NCBI RefSeq assembly: GCF_900109525.1 | Contig: NZ_FOAN01000005.1 | Location: forward strand, 186,001 to 250,000 | Length of the DNA: 64,000 nucleotides | Direction: 5' to 3' | DNA from: Allobosea lupini | GTDB taxonomy: Bacteria > Pseudomonadota > Alphaproteobacteria > Rhizobiales > Beijerinckiaceae | Shown here: positions 43,298 to 55,101 of the stretch, piece after piece | Layout of the letters: each line of letters begins with the position of its first letter | Position numbering within the stretch: position 1 is the first letter of the stretch | Program-made: the position numbers and the translations under genes | Notes under the pieces: model-generated | Database searches by the model: none | Told to the model about the DNA's origin: nothing | Seen by the model: only the letters and a program-made list of their open reading frames with translations

Positions 43298-46255
43298 TTA
43301 AGCGGCAAAAGCCTCGTCCAGGAAGGCGTTGAGCTGGGCGACGTGCTTCGACATCAGGCCGGTCGCAGTCGCGGCCGAGGCCGGGCGGCCGACATAGCGC
43401 GGCCGCTTCGACTTCGAGCCGGCATGGCCCAGCACCCATTCCAGATAGGGCTCGACGAAGGTCCAGGCGCCCTGGTTCTTCGGCTCCTCCTGGCACCAGA
43501 CGACGTCGGCGCCCTTGAAGCGCCCCAGCTCGTGGGCCAGCGACTTCAGCGGGAACGGATAGAGCTGCTCGACGCGCATCAGGTAGACATCGTCGATCCC
43601 GCGCTTCTCGCGTTCCTCGAGCAGGTCGAAATAGACCTTGCCCGAGCAGAGCACGACGCGGCGGATCTTCGAATCCTTGACCAGCTTGGTGGTCGACTTG
43701 CCGCGCTCGGCATCGTCGTGCAGCACGCGATGGAAGGTCGAGCCCTCGGCCAGCTCGCTGAGGTCCGAGACGCAGCGCTTGTGGCGCAGCAGCGACTTCG
43801 GCGTCATCAGGATCAGCGGCTTGCGGAAGTCGCGCTTCAGCTGGCGGCGCAGGATGTGGAAATAGCTCGCCGGGGTCGAGCAGTTCGCCACCTGCATGTT
43901 GTCTTCGGCGCACATCTGCAGGAAGCGCTCGAGGCGGGCCGAGGAGTGTTCCGGACCCTGGCCCTCATAGCCGTGCGGCAGCAGGCAGACGAGGCCGGAC
44001 ATGCGCAGCCACTTGCGCTCACCCGAGGAGATGAACTGGTCGAACACGACCTGCGCGCCATTGGCGAAGTCGCCGAACTGCGCCTCCCACATCGTCAGCG
44101 CGTTCGGCTCAGACAGGGTGTAGCCGTATTCGAAGCCGAGCACAGCCTCTTCCGAGAGCATCGAGTTGATGACCTCGTAGCGGGACTGCCCCTCGCGGAT
44201 ATGGTTCAGCGAGGTGTGGCGGGCTTCGGTCTCCTGGTCGATCAGCACAGAATGGCGCTGCGAGAAGGTGCCGCGCTCGCAATCCTGACCGGAGAGGCGC
44301 ACCGGGTTGCCGTCGAGCAGCAGCGAGCCGAAGGCCAGCGCTTCCGCCGTCGCCCAGTCGATGCCCTGCCCGCTCTCGACCGCCTTGCGGCGGTTGTCGA
44401 GGAAGCGCTGGATCGTCTTGTGGACGTTGAAGCCTTCCGGGACCTCGGTGATCTTCTGCGTGATCTCCTTGAGCGTCGCTTCCGGCACGCCGGTGGCGCC
44501 GCGGCGCGGATCGTCCTCGTCGGCGCGGATCGCCTTCATGCCGGCCCAGCGGCCGTCGAGCCAGTCGGCCTTGTTCGGCTTGAAGGCCTGGCCGGCGTCG
44601 AACTCGACCTCGAGCTTCTCCTTCCAGGCGGCGCGCATCTGGTCGAGCTCGCCCGGCTGGATCACGCCCTCGGCTTCGAGCTTGGTGCTGTAGAGCTCCA
44701 GCGTCGACTTGTGGCCGCGGATCTTGCGGTACATCAGTGGCTGGGTGAAGCCCGGCTCGTCGCCCTCGTTATGGCCGAAGCGGCGATAGCAGAACATGTC
44801 GATCACGACCGGCTTGTGGAACTTCTGCCGGAACTCGATCGCGATCTTGGCGGCGAAGACGACCGCTTCCGGATCGTCGCCGTTCACATGGAAGACCGGA
44901 GCCTCGACCATCTTCGCCACGTCGGACGGATAGGGCGAGGAGCGCGAATAGCGCGGATAGGTGGTGAAACCGATCTGATTGTTGATGATGAAGTGCAGCG
45001 AGCCGCCGGTGCGGTGGCCCTTCAGCCCGGAGAGACCGAGACATTCGGCCACGACGCCCTGGCCGGCGAAGGCGGCATCGCCGTGGATCAGCAGCGGCAG
45101 CACCTTGGAGCGCTCGACGATATCGCCGAACTGGTCCTGCTTGGCGCGGACCTTGCCGAGCACCACGGGGTCGACGATCTCGAGATGCGAGGGGTTGGCC
45201 GTCAGCGAGACGTGGACATTGTTGCCGTCGAACTCGCGATCGCTGGAGGCGCCGAGATGGTACTTGACGTCGCCCGAGCCCTCGACGTCGTCGGGGGCGA
45301 AGGAGCCGCCCTTGAATTCGTGGAACAGGGCGCGATGCGGCTTGCCCAGGACCTGGGTCAGCACGTTGAGGCGGCCGCGATGGGCCATGCCGAAGACGAT
45401 ATCGCGCACGCCGAGCGAGCCGCCGCGCTTGATGATCTGCTCCAGCGCCGGGATCAGCGACTCGCCGCCATCGAGGCCGAAGCGCTTGGTACCGGTGAAC
45501 TTGAGGTCGAGGAACTTCTCGAAGCCTTCGGCCTCGACGAGCTTGTTCAGAATCGCCTTCTTGCCCTCGCGGGTGAAGGCGATCTCCTTGTCCGGCCCCT
45601 CGATCCGCTCCTGCAGCCAGGCCTTCTGCTCGGGATCGGAGATGTGCATGAACTCGATGCCGATGGTCTGGCAATAGGTTCGCTGCAGGATCGCCGTCAT
45701 CTCGCGGATGGTGGCGAACTCCAGGCCGAGCACGTTGTCGATGAAGATCTTGCGGTCGAGATCGGCCTCGGTGAAGCCGAACGCAGCCGGCGACAGCTCC
45801 TCCGGATCCTTCTGGCTCTCGATCCCCAGCGGATCGAGCTGGGCATGGAGGTGGCCGCGCATGCGATAGGCGCGGATCAGCATGATCGCGCGGACCGAGT
45901 CGCGCGTCGCCTGCTGGACGTCGGCGGCGGAGATGGTCGCGCCGGCGGCCTTGGCCTTGGCGCCGAGCTTCTCGCCGACAGCCTTCTCGACCGCGGCCCA
46001 GTTGCCGTCGAGCGCCGAGACCAGCTCGCCGCCGGCCGGGATCGGCCAGTTCGGCTTCTTCCAGGACGCGCCCTTGGCGTTGTCGACGATCGCCTGCTTG
46101 TCGTCGTTCAGCGCGGAGAAGAAGCCCTGCCACTCCGGATCGACCGACTTTGGGTCGGCCTGATAGCGGGCGTAGAGGTCCTCGATATAGGCCGCGTTGC
46201 CGCCATAGAGGAAACCCGTCTGCGCGAGAGCCTCGTTGATGTCCTGGCGAGCCAT
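43298..46255 (-). CDS. sucA: 2-oxoglutarate dehydrogenase E1 component
   Basis: 985 residues from the ATG at 46255, which gives the usual start with FLYGGNAAYIEDLYARY. Features: HLGASSDREFDG and HGDAAFAGQGVV (ThDP site), GDDPEAVVFAAKIAIEFR then FHKPVVIDMFCYRRFGHNE, ERGTFSQRHSVLIDQ and SGERKWLRMSGLVCLLPHGYEGQGPEHSSARLE region, FRKPLILMTPKSLLRH and the C-terminal WCQEEPKNQGAW. Decarboxylates 2-oxoglutarate with ThDP and passes the succinyl group to SucB. Full length for the family. A long open frame on the opposite strand is a shadow. Confidence 0.97.
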   Translation of the reverse strand: MARQDINEALAQTGFLYGGNAAYIEDLYARYQADPKSVDPEWQGFFSALNDDKQAIVDNAKGASWKKPNWPIPAGGELVSALDGNWAAVEKAVGEKLGAKAKAAGATISAADVQQATRDSVRAIMLIRAYRMRGHLHAQLDPLGIESQKDPEELSPAAFGFTEADLDRKIFIDNVLGLEFATIREMTAILQRTYCQTIGIEFMHISDPEQKAWLQERIEGPDKEIAFTREGKKAILNKLVEAEGFEKFLDLKFTGTKRFGLDGGESLIPALEQIIKRGGSLGVRDIVFGMAHRGRLNVLTQVLGKPHRALFHEFKGGSFAPDDVEGSGDVKYHLGASSDREFDGNNVHVSLTANPSHLEIVDPVVLGKVRAKQDQFGDIVERSKVLPLLIHGDAAFAGQGVVAECLGLSGLKGHRTGGSLHFIINNQIGFTTYPRYSRSSPYPSDVAKMVEAPVFHVNGDDPEAVVFAAKIAIEFRQKFHKPVVIDMFCYRRFGHNEGDEPGFTQPLMYRKIRGHKSTLELYSTKLEAEGVIQPGELDQMRAAWKEKLEVEFDAGQAFKPNKADWLDGRWAGMKAIRADEDDPRRGATGVPEATLKEITQKITEVPEGFNVHKTIQRFLDNRRKAVESGQGIDWATAEALAFGSLLLDGNPVRLSGQDCERGTFSQRHSVLIDQETEARHTSLNHIREGQSRYEVINSMLSEEAVLGFEYGYTLSEPNALTMWEAQFGDFANGAQVVFDQFISSGERKWLRMSGLVCLLPHGYEGQGPEHSSARLERFLQMCAEDNMQVANCSTPASYFHILRRQLKRDFRKPLILMTPKSLLRHKRCVSDLSELAEGSTFHRVLHDDAERGKSTTKLVKDSKIRRVVLCSGKVYFDLLEEREKRGIDDVYLMRVEQLYPFPLKSLAHELGRFKGADVVWCQEEPKNQGAWTFVEPYLEWVLGHAGSKSKRPRYVGRPASAATATGLMSKHVAQLNAFLDEAFAA

Positions 46256-46276
46256 GATCGTCCTGCCTTCCTCTCC

Positions 46277-46391
46277 GTCATCCCGGGGCCGGCGCCGCCA
46301 ACCCGGGATCCATAACCGCGACAGCACCCTTACTGTCGCGACCTGTGTTCATGGGTTCCGGGGCCGCGCCTGCGGCGCGCCCCGGAATGAC
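46277..46391. repeat. REP-like palindromic element, family B, copy 2 (sucD-sucA gap)
   Basis: From GTCATCCCGG to CCCCGGAATGAC, enclosing GGGATCCAT and ATGGGTTCCGGGG plus inner hairpins GCGACAG/CTGTCGC. Same ends and layout as 43190-43290, but more diverged internally. Confidence 0.7.
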
Positions 46392-46398
46392 CCGTTCC

Positions 46399-47283
46399 TC
46401 AGCCCTTCAATACTTCGACCAAGGTCTTTCCAAGGCGCGCCGGCGACGGCGAGACCCGGATACCGGCCGCTTCCATCGCCGCGATCTTGTCCTCCGCGCC
46501 GCCCTTGCCGCCGGAGATGATCGCGCCGGCATGGCCCATGCGGCGGCCGGGAGGAGCCGTGCGGCCGGCGATGAAGCCGACCATCGGCTTCTTGCGCCCG
46601 CGCTTGGCCTCGTCCTTGATGAACTGCGCCGCCTCTTCCTCGGCCGAGCCGCCAATCTCGCCGATCATCACGATCGACGTCGTCTTCTCGTCGGCGAGGA
46701 ACATCTCGAGCATGTCGATGAACTCGGTGCCCTTGACCGGGTCGCCGCCGATGCCGACCGCCGTGGTCTGACCGAGGCCTTCGTTGGTGGTCTGGAACAC
46801 CGCCTCATAGGTCAGCGTGCCGGAGCGCGAGACGATGCCGACCGAGCCGGGCTTGAAGATGTTGGCCGGCATGATGCCGATCTTGCTCTCGCCGGCGGTG
46901 ACGACGCCCGGGCAGTTCGGCCCGATCAGGCGGGTCTTGGAGCCCGAGAGCGAGCGCTTCACGCGCACCATGTCGAGCACCGGGATGCCCTCGGTGATGC
47001 AGATCACCAGCGGGATCTCGGCGTCGATCGCCTCGCAGATCGCGTCGGCGGCGCCCGGCGGCGGCACGTAGACCACTGAAGCCGTCGCGCCGGTCTTGTC
47101 GCGCGCCTCGGCGACGGTATCGAAGACGGGCAGGCCGAGATGGAGCGAGCCGCCCTTACCCGGGGAGGTGCCGCCGACCATCTGCGTGCCATAGGCGATC
47201 GCCTGCTCGGAATGGAAGGTGCCGTTCTTGCCGGTGAAGCCCTGGCAGATGACCTTGGTGTTCTTGTCGATCAGGATGGACAT
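46399..47283 (-). CDS. sucD: Succinyl-CoA ligase, alpha subunit
   Basis: 294 residues. CoA-binding Rossmann region ([28 protein letters not shown]), GPNCPGVV and the phosphohistidine loop [15 protein letters not shown] (His251). With SucC converts succinyl-CoA to succinate with nucleotide triphosphate formation. Begins 9 bases after sucC. Confidence 0.97.
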   Translation of the reverse strand: MSILIDKNTKVICQGFTGKNGTFHSEQAIAYGTQMVGGTSPGKGGSLHLGLPVFDTVAEARDKTGATASVVYVPPPGAADAICEAIDAEIPLVICITEGIPVLDMVRVKRSLSGSKTRLIGPNCPGVVTAGESKIGIMPANIFKPGSVGIVSRSGTLTYEAVFQTTNEGLGQTTAVGIGGDPVKGTEFIDMLEMFLADEKTTSIVMIGEIGGSAEEEAAQFIKDEAKRGRKKPMVGFIAGRTAPPGRRMGHAGAIISGGKGGAEDKIAAMEAAGIRVSPSPARLGKTLVEVLKG

Positions 47284-47292
47284 CGGTTTACC

Positions 47293-48489
<1,197 letters not shown>

Positions 48490-48574
48490 GCCTGATGTCC
48501 TGTGCCGGTAAAGGGAGAGGCGACGGCGTGATGGCGCAAGACGTTGCCGCCGGCCATCACGCCATCCGTCTGTC

Positions 48575-49762
<1,188 letters not shown>

Positions 49763-49764
49763 TT

Positions 49765-49793
49765 ACAAAAACTGTCATTTTTTTCAGATGACA
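49765..49793 (-). terminator. Weak terminator at the end of the tetR gene
   Basis: On the minus strand TGTCAT and ATGACA form a 6-bp stem around CTGAAAAAA and are followed by GTTTTTG. The stem overlaps the tetR stop codon. Confidence 0.4.
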
Positions 49794-50386
49794 CCGGTCG
49801 CAAGCGTGCGCAGCGCCACCCGGATCAGCGTGGCGAGCCTGGCATCGACCGAGGCCTGCGGCACATCCGCCTCCAGTTCCAGCGAGGCAGGATGGATGAA
49901 GCGGTGGGTGGCATCGATCACGAAGGCGATAGCGCGGTCGCGGTCGCGCGGCTCGAAGGCGCCCGTGGCGATGCCGTCGTCGATGACGCGCTCGAACAGG
50001 GCGCGCACGCGCGTTCTGTTGCGCCGGCTGATCGCATGGCGCTTTGCCACGGCCTGCGACAGCGCCGCGAACAGATGCGGCTCCTCGTGCAGCAGGGTGC
50101 GGTTCGCCTTGGCGAGCGCCAGGATCAGGCGCTCGAGCTTGTCCTCGGCAGGGTCAGGCCCGTCGGCGATGTCGGCGAGCGAACGCTCGGCCGCCTTCAG
50201 CCAGACATCGACGACAGCATCGATCAGCGCCGTGCGCGAGGGGAAGTAGCGATAGACATTGGCATGGGTCATGCCCGCCTCTTCCGCCACCGCGACCACG
50301 GTGAAGCGACGCAGGCCGTGCCGGCGCAGATGCTCGCCGGCGACCGAGAGAATGCGCATCTCGCTCGGTTCGCGCGGCGCAGCCAC
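49784..50386 (-). CDS. TetR-family transcriptional regulator
   Basis: 200 residues. N-terminal helix-turn-helix FTVVAVAEEAGMTHANVYRY then FPSRTALIDAVVDVW, and a TetR C-terminal ligand domain. Ligand and target unknown. It begins two bases after the zapE stop codon, so it is probably transcribed with zapE. Confidence 0.9.
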   Translation of the reverse strand: MAAPREPSEMRILSVAGEHLRRHGLRRFTVVAVAEEAGMTHANVYRYFPSRTALIDAVVDVWLKAAERSLADIADGPDPAEDKLERLILALAKANRTLLHEEPHLFAALSQAVAKRHAISRRNRTRVRALFERVIDDGIATGAFEPRDRDRAIAFVIDATHRFIHPASLELEADVPQASVDARLATLIRVALRTLATGVI

Positions 50387-50388
50387 GC

Positions 50389-51567
50389 TCAGGTCTCCAC
50401 CAGCCCGGTCGCGTCGCCGCTAGCCGCCGAGTCGGCCCGGCCGTGCGGCAAGGCGAGGTATTCCTCCGAACGCATCTCGATCAGGCGCGACACCGTCCGG
50501 TCGAACTCGAAGGCCTCGCGGCCGTTCTGCGCGACATAGAGCCCGGTCGGCTCTGCCGCCGCCGAGGCGACGAGCTTCACATGGCTCTCATAGAGCGTGT
50601 CGATCAGGATGATGAAGCGCTTGGCCTCGTTGCGCCGCTCGATGTCCATGATCGGGATGTCGTCGAGGATCAGCGTGTGGAAGTGCTGCGCGAGCGCGAG
50701 ATAGTCGGAGGCGCCATAGGCCTGGGCGCAGAGATCCTTGAAGCTCGCCCGCGCCACGCCGCCCGCCGCCTGCGGCAGCTTGAGCTCATGCCCCTTGATC
50801 GCGATCGTCGTTGGCGCCCCCTGCGCCAAGCCGGTGAGCTGGCTGAAGGCCTTGTCGAGCGCGGCCTTCGCCTTGTCGTCGGCGGGCACGTGATAGGTCG
50901 GCGCGCCGCCGAGCTTTTCCAGCCGGAAATCGGTGCGCGCCTCCAGCTTGATCACGTCGACCTTGCTGGCGAGCAGTTCGATGAAGGGCAGGAAGAGCGC
51001 GCGGTTGAGGCCGCCCTCATAGAGACGCGAGGGCTCGACATTGGAGGTCGCGACCACGGTGACGCCGTCGGCGAACAACTTGGTGAACAGCCGCCCGAGG
51101 ATCATCGCATCGGCGATGTCGGTGACGGTGAATTCGTCGAAGCAGAGCAGGCTCGCTTCTTCCGCCAATTCCGCCGCGACCGGGCCGATCGGGTCCGGCT
51201 CCTTGACCGTACCGGCCTTGAGCGCCTGGCGATAGGCGTGGATGCGCTCATGCACATCGGCCATGAAGGCGTGGAAATGCACGCGCCGGCGCGCCGCGAC
51301 CGGGACCGTCTCGTAGAACAGGTCCATCAGCATGGTCTTGCCGCGGCCGACCGAGCCCCAGATGTAGAGGCCCTTGACTGCGTCCGCAGCCGGCTGCTTG
51401 CGCCCGAACAGCCAGCCGAGGGCGCTGCTCTTCTTCGCCAGCTTCCGGCTGGCGAGGGTTTCGGACAGCGCCTGCAGCCGCCTGACGACGGCGATCTGTG
51501 CCGGATCGCGCTCGATCGCGCCCGAGGCGACCAGGGTGTCATAGCGTTCGGGGAGCGTGGCGGACAT
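50389..51567 (-). CDS. zapE: Cell division ATPase ZapE (AFG1-like)
   Basis: 392 residues. Walker A GSVGRGKTMLMD, Walker B-like LLCFDEFTVTDIADAMIL (DEF in place of DEAD-type acid pair), sensor region VVATSNVEPSRLYEGGLNR and FIILIDTLYESHVKLVASA near the C-terminus, all typical of the AFG1/ZapE AAA-like family. In Escherichia coli ZapE associates with the Z-ring. Normal length. Confidence 0.93.
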   Translation of the reverse strand: MSATLPERYDTLVASGAIERDPAQIAVVRRLQALSETLASRKLAKKSSALGWLFGRKQPAADAVKGLYIWGSVGRGKTMLMDLFYETVPVAARRRVHFHAFMADVHERIHAYRQALKAGTVKEPDPIGPVAAELAEEASLLCFDEFTVTDIADAMILGRLFTKLFADGVTVVATSNVEPSRLYEGGLNRALFLPFIELLASKVDVIKLEARTDFRLEKLGGAPTYHVPADDKAKAALDKAFSQLTGLAQGAPTTIAIKGHELKLPQAAGGVARASFKDLCAQAYGASDYLALAQHFHTLILDDIPIMDIERRNEAKRFIILIDTLYESHVKLVASAAAEPTGLYVAQNGREAFEFDRTVSRLIEMRSEEYLALPHGRADSAASGDATGLVET

Positions 51568-51655
51568 GGCCTGGAGGCGGGACAGCAGGGAGAGACGTCG
51601 CCTTCCGGGTTACGGCAGGGCGGCCCGCCCCGCAACCCTCGGCGAGGCCGGCGCG

Positions 51656-52528
51656 CTATGCGGCCTGGCGCGGGCGCACCCAGCCGGCGCGCAGATGGCG
51701 GGCGAGCTCGCGCGCCGACTCCGAGGGCTGCGAGCGCGACAGATGCAGCGTGATCGCGAAGGGCGGCAGCTCGGGCAACCCTTCTGCCGACCCGAGAATG
51801 TCGAGATCGGAAGGCACGGTGCAGGCGAGCCAGGCGGTTACGGCAAGGTCGGTCCGAACCGTCGCCGTGGTCGCATCGATGTTGCCGTTCTCGAACACGC
51901 TGCGCCACGCCCGGCCCTGCCCGTCGAGTGCTTCGGTCACGGCCGGCCGGAAGGCGCAGCTATCGGCCACCAGCGACAAGGGCAGTGGCTGTTTCAGATG
52001 AGCGGTGCCGGCCCTGGCGCCGACCCAGACCAGCCGTTCGATGCCGAGGCATTCGCCGCCGGCGGCCGAAAGCGGCTCCTCGACCAAAGCAAGATCGACC
52101 TCGCCCTTGCCGAGCGCCTCCAGCAATTGCGGCGAGGACGCGCAGACCAGCGAGATCTCGACCAGCGGCCTCGCCTCGGCAAATTTCTTCAGGATCGGCG
52201 CGAGCGCGGTGCCGACGAGGTCATAGGGCACGCCAAGCCGCACCGTACCGGCGCAGCTTGTCGTCATCTCAGCCCAGATCTCGTCATTGAGACCGATCAG
52301 CCGGCGCGCCTTGGCGAGCAGGCGATCGCCCGAGGCCGTCAGCTTCAATCCGCGCCGCTCGCGCAGGAACAGGGCCTGCCCGAGCCGCCGCTCAAGCCGC
52401 ATGATCTGCTGGCTGACGGCGCTCTGCGTCAGATGCAGCACATTGCCAGCCACGGTCATGCTGCCATGGTCGGCCACGGCGACGAAAGCCCGGATCAGCT
52501 CGAGGTCGAGATTGCGCATGGTCGGCAT
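51656..52528 (-). CDS. LysR-family transcriptional regulator
   Basis: 290 residues. Winged HTH at 1-60 (LIRAFVAVADHGSMTVAGNV then LHLTQSAVSQQIMRLERRLG) and a type 2 periplasmic-binding-like effector domain (TVRLGVPYDLV, LVCASSPQLLEAL). It is divergent from a LysE-type exporter gene, with 89 bases between, the common arrangement in which the regulator controls export of an amino acid. Confidence 0.92.
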   Translation of the reverse strand: MPTMRNLDLELIRAFVAVADHGSMTVAGNVLHLTQSAVSQQIMRLERRLGQALFLRERRGLKLTASGDRLLAKARRLIGLNDEIWAEMTTSCAGTVRLGVPYDLVGTALAPILKKFAEARPLVEISLVCASSPQLLEALGKGEVDLALVEEPLSAAGGECLGIERLVWVGARAGTAHLKQPLPLSLVADSCAFRPAVTEALDGQGRAWRSVFENGNIDATTATVRTDLAVTAWLACTVPSDLDILGSAEGLPELPPFAITLHLSRSQPSESARELARHLRAGWVRPRQAA

Positions 52529-52617
52529 TATGAGTCGTAATGCCGAATCCCTTCAACATTCGTTTTCATGATCCCGCCAGGACACCTATGTCCTCGGCTC
52601 CATTTTGGAGCCGCCTC

Positions 52618-53214
52618 ATGTCGCCGGAATCGATCATGCCGCTGATCGCCTTCGCCGCTATCTCGACGGTGACACCAGGCGCCACCACGACCCTCGCCAC
52701 CGCCTCCGGCGCCCATTTCGGCTTCCGTCGCTCCCTGCCCTTCATGATCGGCGTCGCTATCGGATTGGCCGGAATGGCAGTCGCGGCTGCGGCCGGGCTC
52801 GCCGGTCTGCTCCTGGCTATGCCCTCGCTCGAATTCGCGATGAAGCTCGCGGGCTCGGCCTATCTGCTCTGGCTCGCAATCAGGATCGGCCGCAGCGGCC
52901 GGCCGCATCTCGACAGGAGCATCGCCAAGCCAACGAGCTTTGCCGGCGCGCTCTGGATCCAGCTCCAGAATCCCAAGGGCTGGGCGATGACGCTCGGCGC
53001 CGCCGCCTCCTTCGGAGAGCTCGCCCGCGGTGCGGGAGAACTCGCCGCCCTGCTCGGCACAGTCTTCGGAGTGCTCGCGCTGCTGTCGCTGATGCTCTGG
53101 TGCGTCGCCGGACTGCTTCTGGCGCGGCTACTCACGCAGGCCTGGCAATGGCGCGCCCTCAACATCGCGCTTGCGCTGGCATTGGCCGCCTCGATCGCAA
53201 CCATGTGGCGATAG
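52618..53214 (+). CDS. LysE-family amino acid exporter
   Basis: 198 residues from the ATG at 52618 (TGGAG seven bases upstream); ATGs at 52588 and 52540 are less likely. Six hydrophobic helices; family motif TPGATTTLATASGAHFGFRR, and LQNPKGWAMTLGA in the middle. Exports amino acids or similar metabolites. Controlled by the divergent LysR gene by inference. Confidence 0.87.
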   Translation: MSPESIMPLIAFAAISTVTPGATTTLATASGAHFGFRRSLPFMIGVAIGLAGMAVAAAAGLAGLLLAMPSLEFAMKLAGSAYLLWLAIRIGRSGRPHLDRSIAKPTSFAGALWIQLQNPKGWAMTLGAAASFGELARGAGELAALLGTVFGVLALLSLMLWCVAGLLLARLLTQAWQWRALNIALALALAASIATMWR

Positions 53215-53376
53215 CGCACAATCTTGACCATTCCGGCCAATCTTACAGGCATCTAGCCGTAAATTGCCGCAATTGCTCCTCTTGCATTTCCAGATCACAA
53301 GCTCATCTTGGCATCCGAGTTAGGGAAGACACGCCTCCTTTGGGCAGCGCCATCCGCGCTTTCACAGGAGTTGCAA

Positions 53377-53994
53377 TTGAACCGTTCGATCAAGTCTGGC
53401 GCCAAGGCCAGACACGGCGAGGTCAGGCGTCTCTGGCCTGCCGAGCGCGACCTCTTCACCGCCCATCTGCTTCGTCTCGACACCGCCACGCGGCGCGAGC
53501 GGTTCGGGACGGCGGTCAACGATGATTTTCTCCGCGCTTACGCCGAAACCACCTTCGGCGTCGGTGGGCTCGTCTACGCCTATGTCGAGGCCGGCGAGAT
53601 TCGCGGCGCCGCCGAATTGCGCGGGCTGGAGGAGATTATCGTCCAGACGGGCGAAGCCGCCTTCAGCGTCGAACGCGACTGGCGCCGGCGCGGCATCGGC
53701 GGGGAGCTGTTCAGCCGTCTGATCACGGCCGCACGGAACCGCAATATCCGCACGCTCTACATGACCTGCCTGCCGGAGAACGCGGCGATGCGGAATCTCG
53801 CGCGCAAGTTCGAGGCCGAGATGGTCGGCGGCTACGCCGATGTCGAGGGCCGGATCGCCACCGGCGCGCCGACGCCGTTCACCCTGCTGGACGAAGCTCT
53901 CGACAACGCCCGCAGCTTCGCGACCTTGTCGCTCTCGCTGCAGCGCAAGTTCTGGCCGCAGGGCCTGTTCAGCCGGAGCGCCTCGCGGCACTGA
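53377..53994 (+). CDS. GNAT-family N-acetyltransferase
   Basis: 205 residues from a TTG at 53377, chosen because AGGAG lies six bases upstream and the homologous region begins soon after (VRRLWPAERDLFTAHLLRLD). Core motif FSVERDWRRRGIGGELFSRL binds acetyl-CoA (RRRGIG), followed by NIRTLYMTCLPENAAMRNLA and KFEAEMVG. Substrate unknown. Stands alone between lysE and the convergent lipoprotein gene. Confidence 0.85.
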   Translation: MNRSIKSGAKARHGEVRRLWPAERDLFTAHLLRLDTATRRERFGTAVNDDFLRAYAETTFGVGGLVYAYVEAGEIRGAAELRGLEEIIVQTGEAAFSVERDWRRRGIGGELFSRLITAARNRNIRTLYMTCLPENAAMRNLARKFEAEMVGGYADVEGRIATGAPTPFTLLDEALDNARSFATLSLSLQRKFWPQGLFSRSASRH

Positions 53995-54025
53995 CACCGC
54001 CTCGCAGGAACGACGGGCGCCGTGC

Positions 54026-54760
54026 TTATCGATTCATCGAGAGCCCGGCGCCCGATTTGGTGATCGCGCCGTTCATGGCACCGCCACTGCCGACGCGCAG
54101 GCGCGCCACCACCGCTCCCCCCCGTTGATAGAGATAGACCTCGCCGTCGCGGTAGTCCCAGGCGTTGACCTGCTGCAGGTCGCGATTGCTGCAGCCCGTG
54201 GCGTTGGCGCGGTAGAGGTCGAGCGAAGGCGAGCTCGAGAGCTGCACCCGGCAGGAGCCGCCGGTCGCCTCTTGTGCCGTCCAGTTGCCGATGACGCCGT
54301 CGCGGCTCGAAACCGCGCCGCCGCGCGTCGAGCCGCCGCCCGGCGTTGCGCCTGGATTGGCGTTGGCGACCTGGTTGCTCGGCGGCGCAGGCTCGACCGG
54401 GCGCTGCTGCTGCACCGGCGGCTGTTGCCCCGGCTGCGCCGTCTGCGGATCGAAGAACGGATCGTTCTGGGGCGGCATGCCGCCCGCGCCCGGCGCGGAA
54501 CCGCCAGGGGGATAACCACCCGCCTGCGGCGACGGCCCACTCGGATAGCCGCCCGGTGGCGGCAAGGGCTCGGAGGTGATCGGAGCCGACTGGATCGGCG
54601 GCGCCGACTGGACCGGCTCGCTATAGACCGGTGCGCGCGCGACGGCCTGGCCGGAACCCGAACCATAGCCACCGAAACGCTGCGATCCCGCGCAGGCGGT
54701 CAGCAGCACGAGAGGCAGCAGGCTCGCGGCCCGCAGCAGCACAGAAGTCCTGAAGCTCAT
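54026..54760 (-). CDS. Outer-membrane lipoprotein with Inh/Omp19 domain
   Basis: 244 residues from the ATG at 54760 (ATG 54769 also possible). Lipoprotein signal VLLRAASLLPLVLLTACAGS with lipobox LTAC. A long Pro/Gly/Gln-rich disordered segment (about 25-140) precedes a single Inh beta-barrel (GNWTAQEATGGSCRVQLSSS, ATGCSNRDLQQVNAWDYRDG) with the Cys pair. The layout matches Brucella Omp19, a surface lipoprotein with protease-inhibitor activity. Its flank carries two large palindromes. Confidence 0.83.
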   Translation of the reverse strand: MSFRTSVLLRAASLLPLVLLTACAGSQRFGGYGSGSGQAVARAPVYSEPVQSAPPIQSAPITSEPLPPPGGYPSGPSPQAGGYPPGGSAPGAGGMPPQNDPFFDPQTAQPGQQPPVQQQRPVEPAPPSNQVANANPGATPGGGSTRGGAVSSRDGVIGNWTAQEATGGSCRVQLSSSPSLDLYRANATGCSNRDLQQVNAWDYRDGEVYLYQRGGAVVARLRVGSGGAMNGAITKSGAGLSMNR

Positions 54761-54833
54761 TCCCACCATCTCGACCAGTCGCCCGTCCGCGGCATTGTGC
54801 CCATGCCGCCTGAATGCGGCATGAAATATTTGG

Positions 54834-54906
54834 CTAGTGTCGTGTTTTCGAAGTTCGCTCCACATCTGATATCGACCAAGAGCGAACTTCGAAATCACGA
54901 CACTAG
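54834..54906. repeat. Large palindromic element, family C, copy 1
   Basis: Perfect outer stem CTAGTGTCGTG/CACGACACTAG and inner stem TTCGAAGTTCGCTC/GAGCGAACTTCGAA, with a 19-base loop containing TGATATCGA. A related element follows 14 bases later. Confidence 0.85.
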
Positions 54907-54920
54907 AAACCCAAGTGTTG

Positions 54921-54997
54921 CCGGTGTCCCTGATGATTCTGAAATTCGCTCCGCGCTTGATATCGAGTGGCGGCGAATTTCAGGATCGGGACACTGG
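54921..54997. repeat. Large palindromic element, family C, copy 2
   Basis: Outer stem CCGGTGTCCC/GGGACACTGG, inner stem CTGAAATTCGC/GCGAATTTCAG, loop containing TTGATATCGAGTGG. It has the same layout as copy 1 and the shared loop TGATATCGA. Confidence 0.82.
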
Positions 54998-55101
54998 AGC
55001 GCGGTTCAAGGCTGCAAAGCGCGCATCGGTCAAGTCTCAACATGGTTTTGCAGCACGCTTATGGCATGGCAGAACGGTGCTCCCGCCATCCGGACCATCA
55101 G

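Noticed and set aside
43277..46315. Plus-strand open frame of 1012 codons opposite sucA
   Set aside because: High GC content removes stop codons from the opposite strand of real genes. The translation has no family motifs, while sucA on the minus strand is complete with all motifs.
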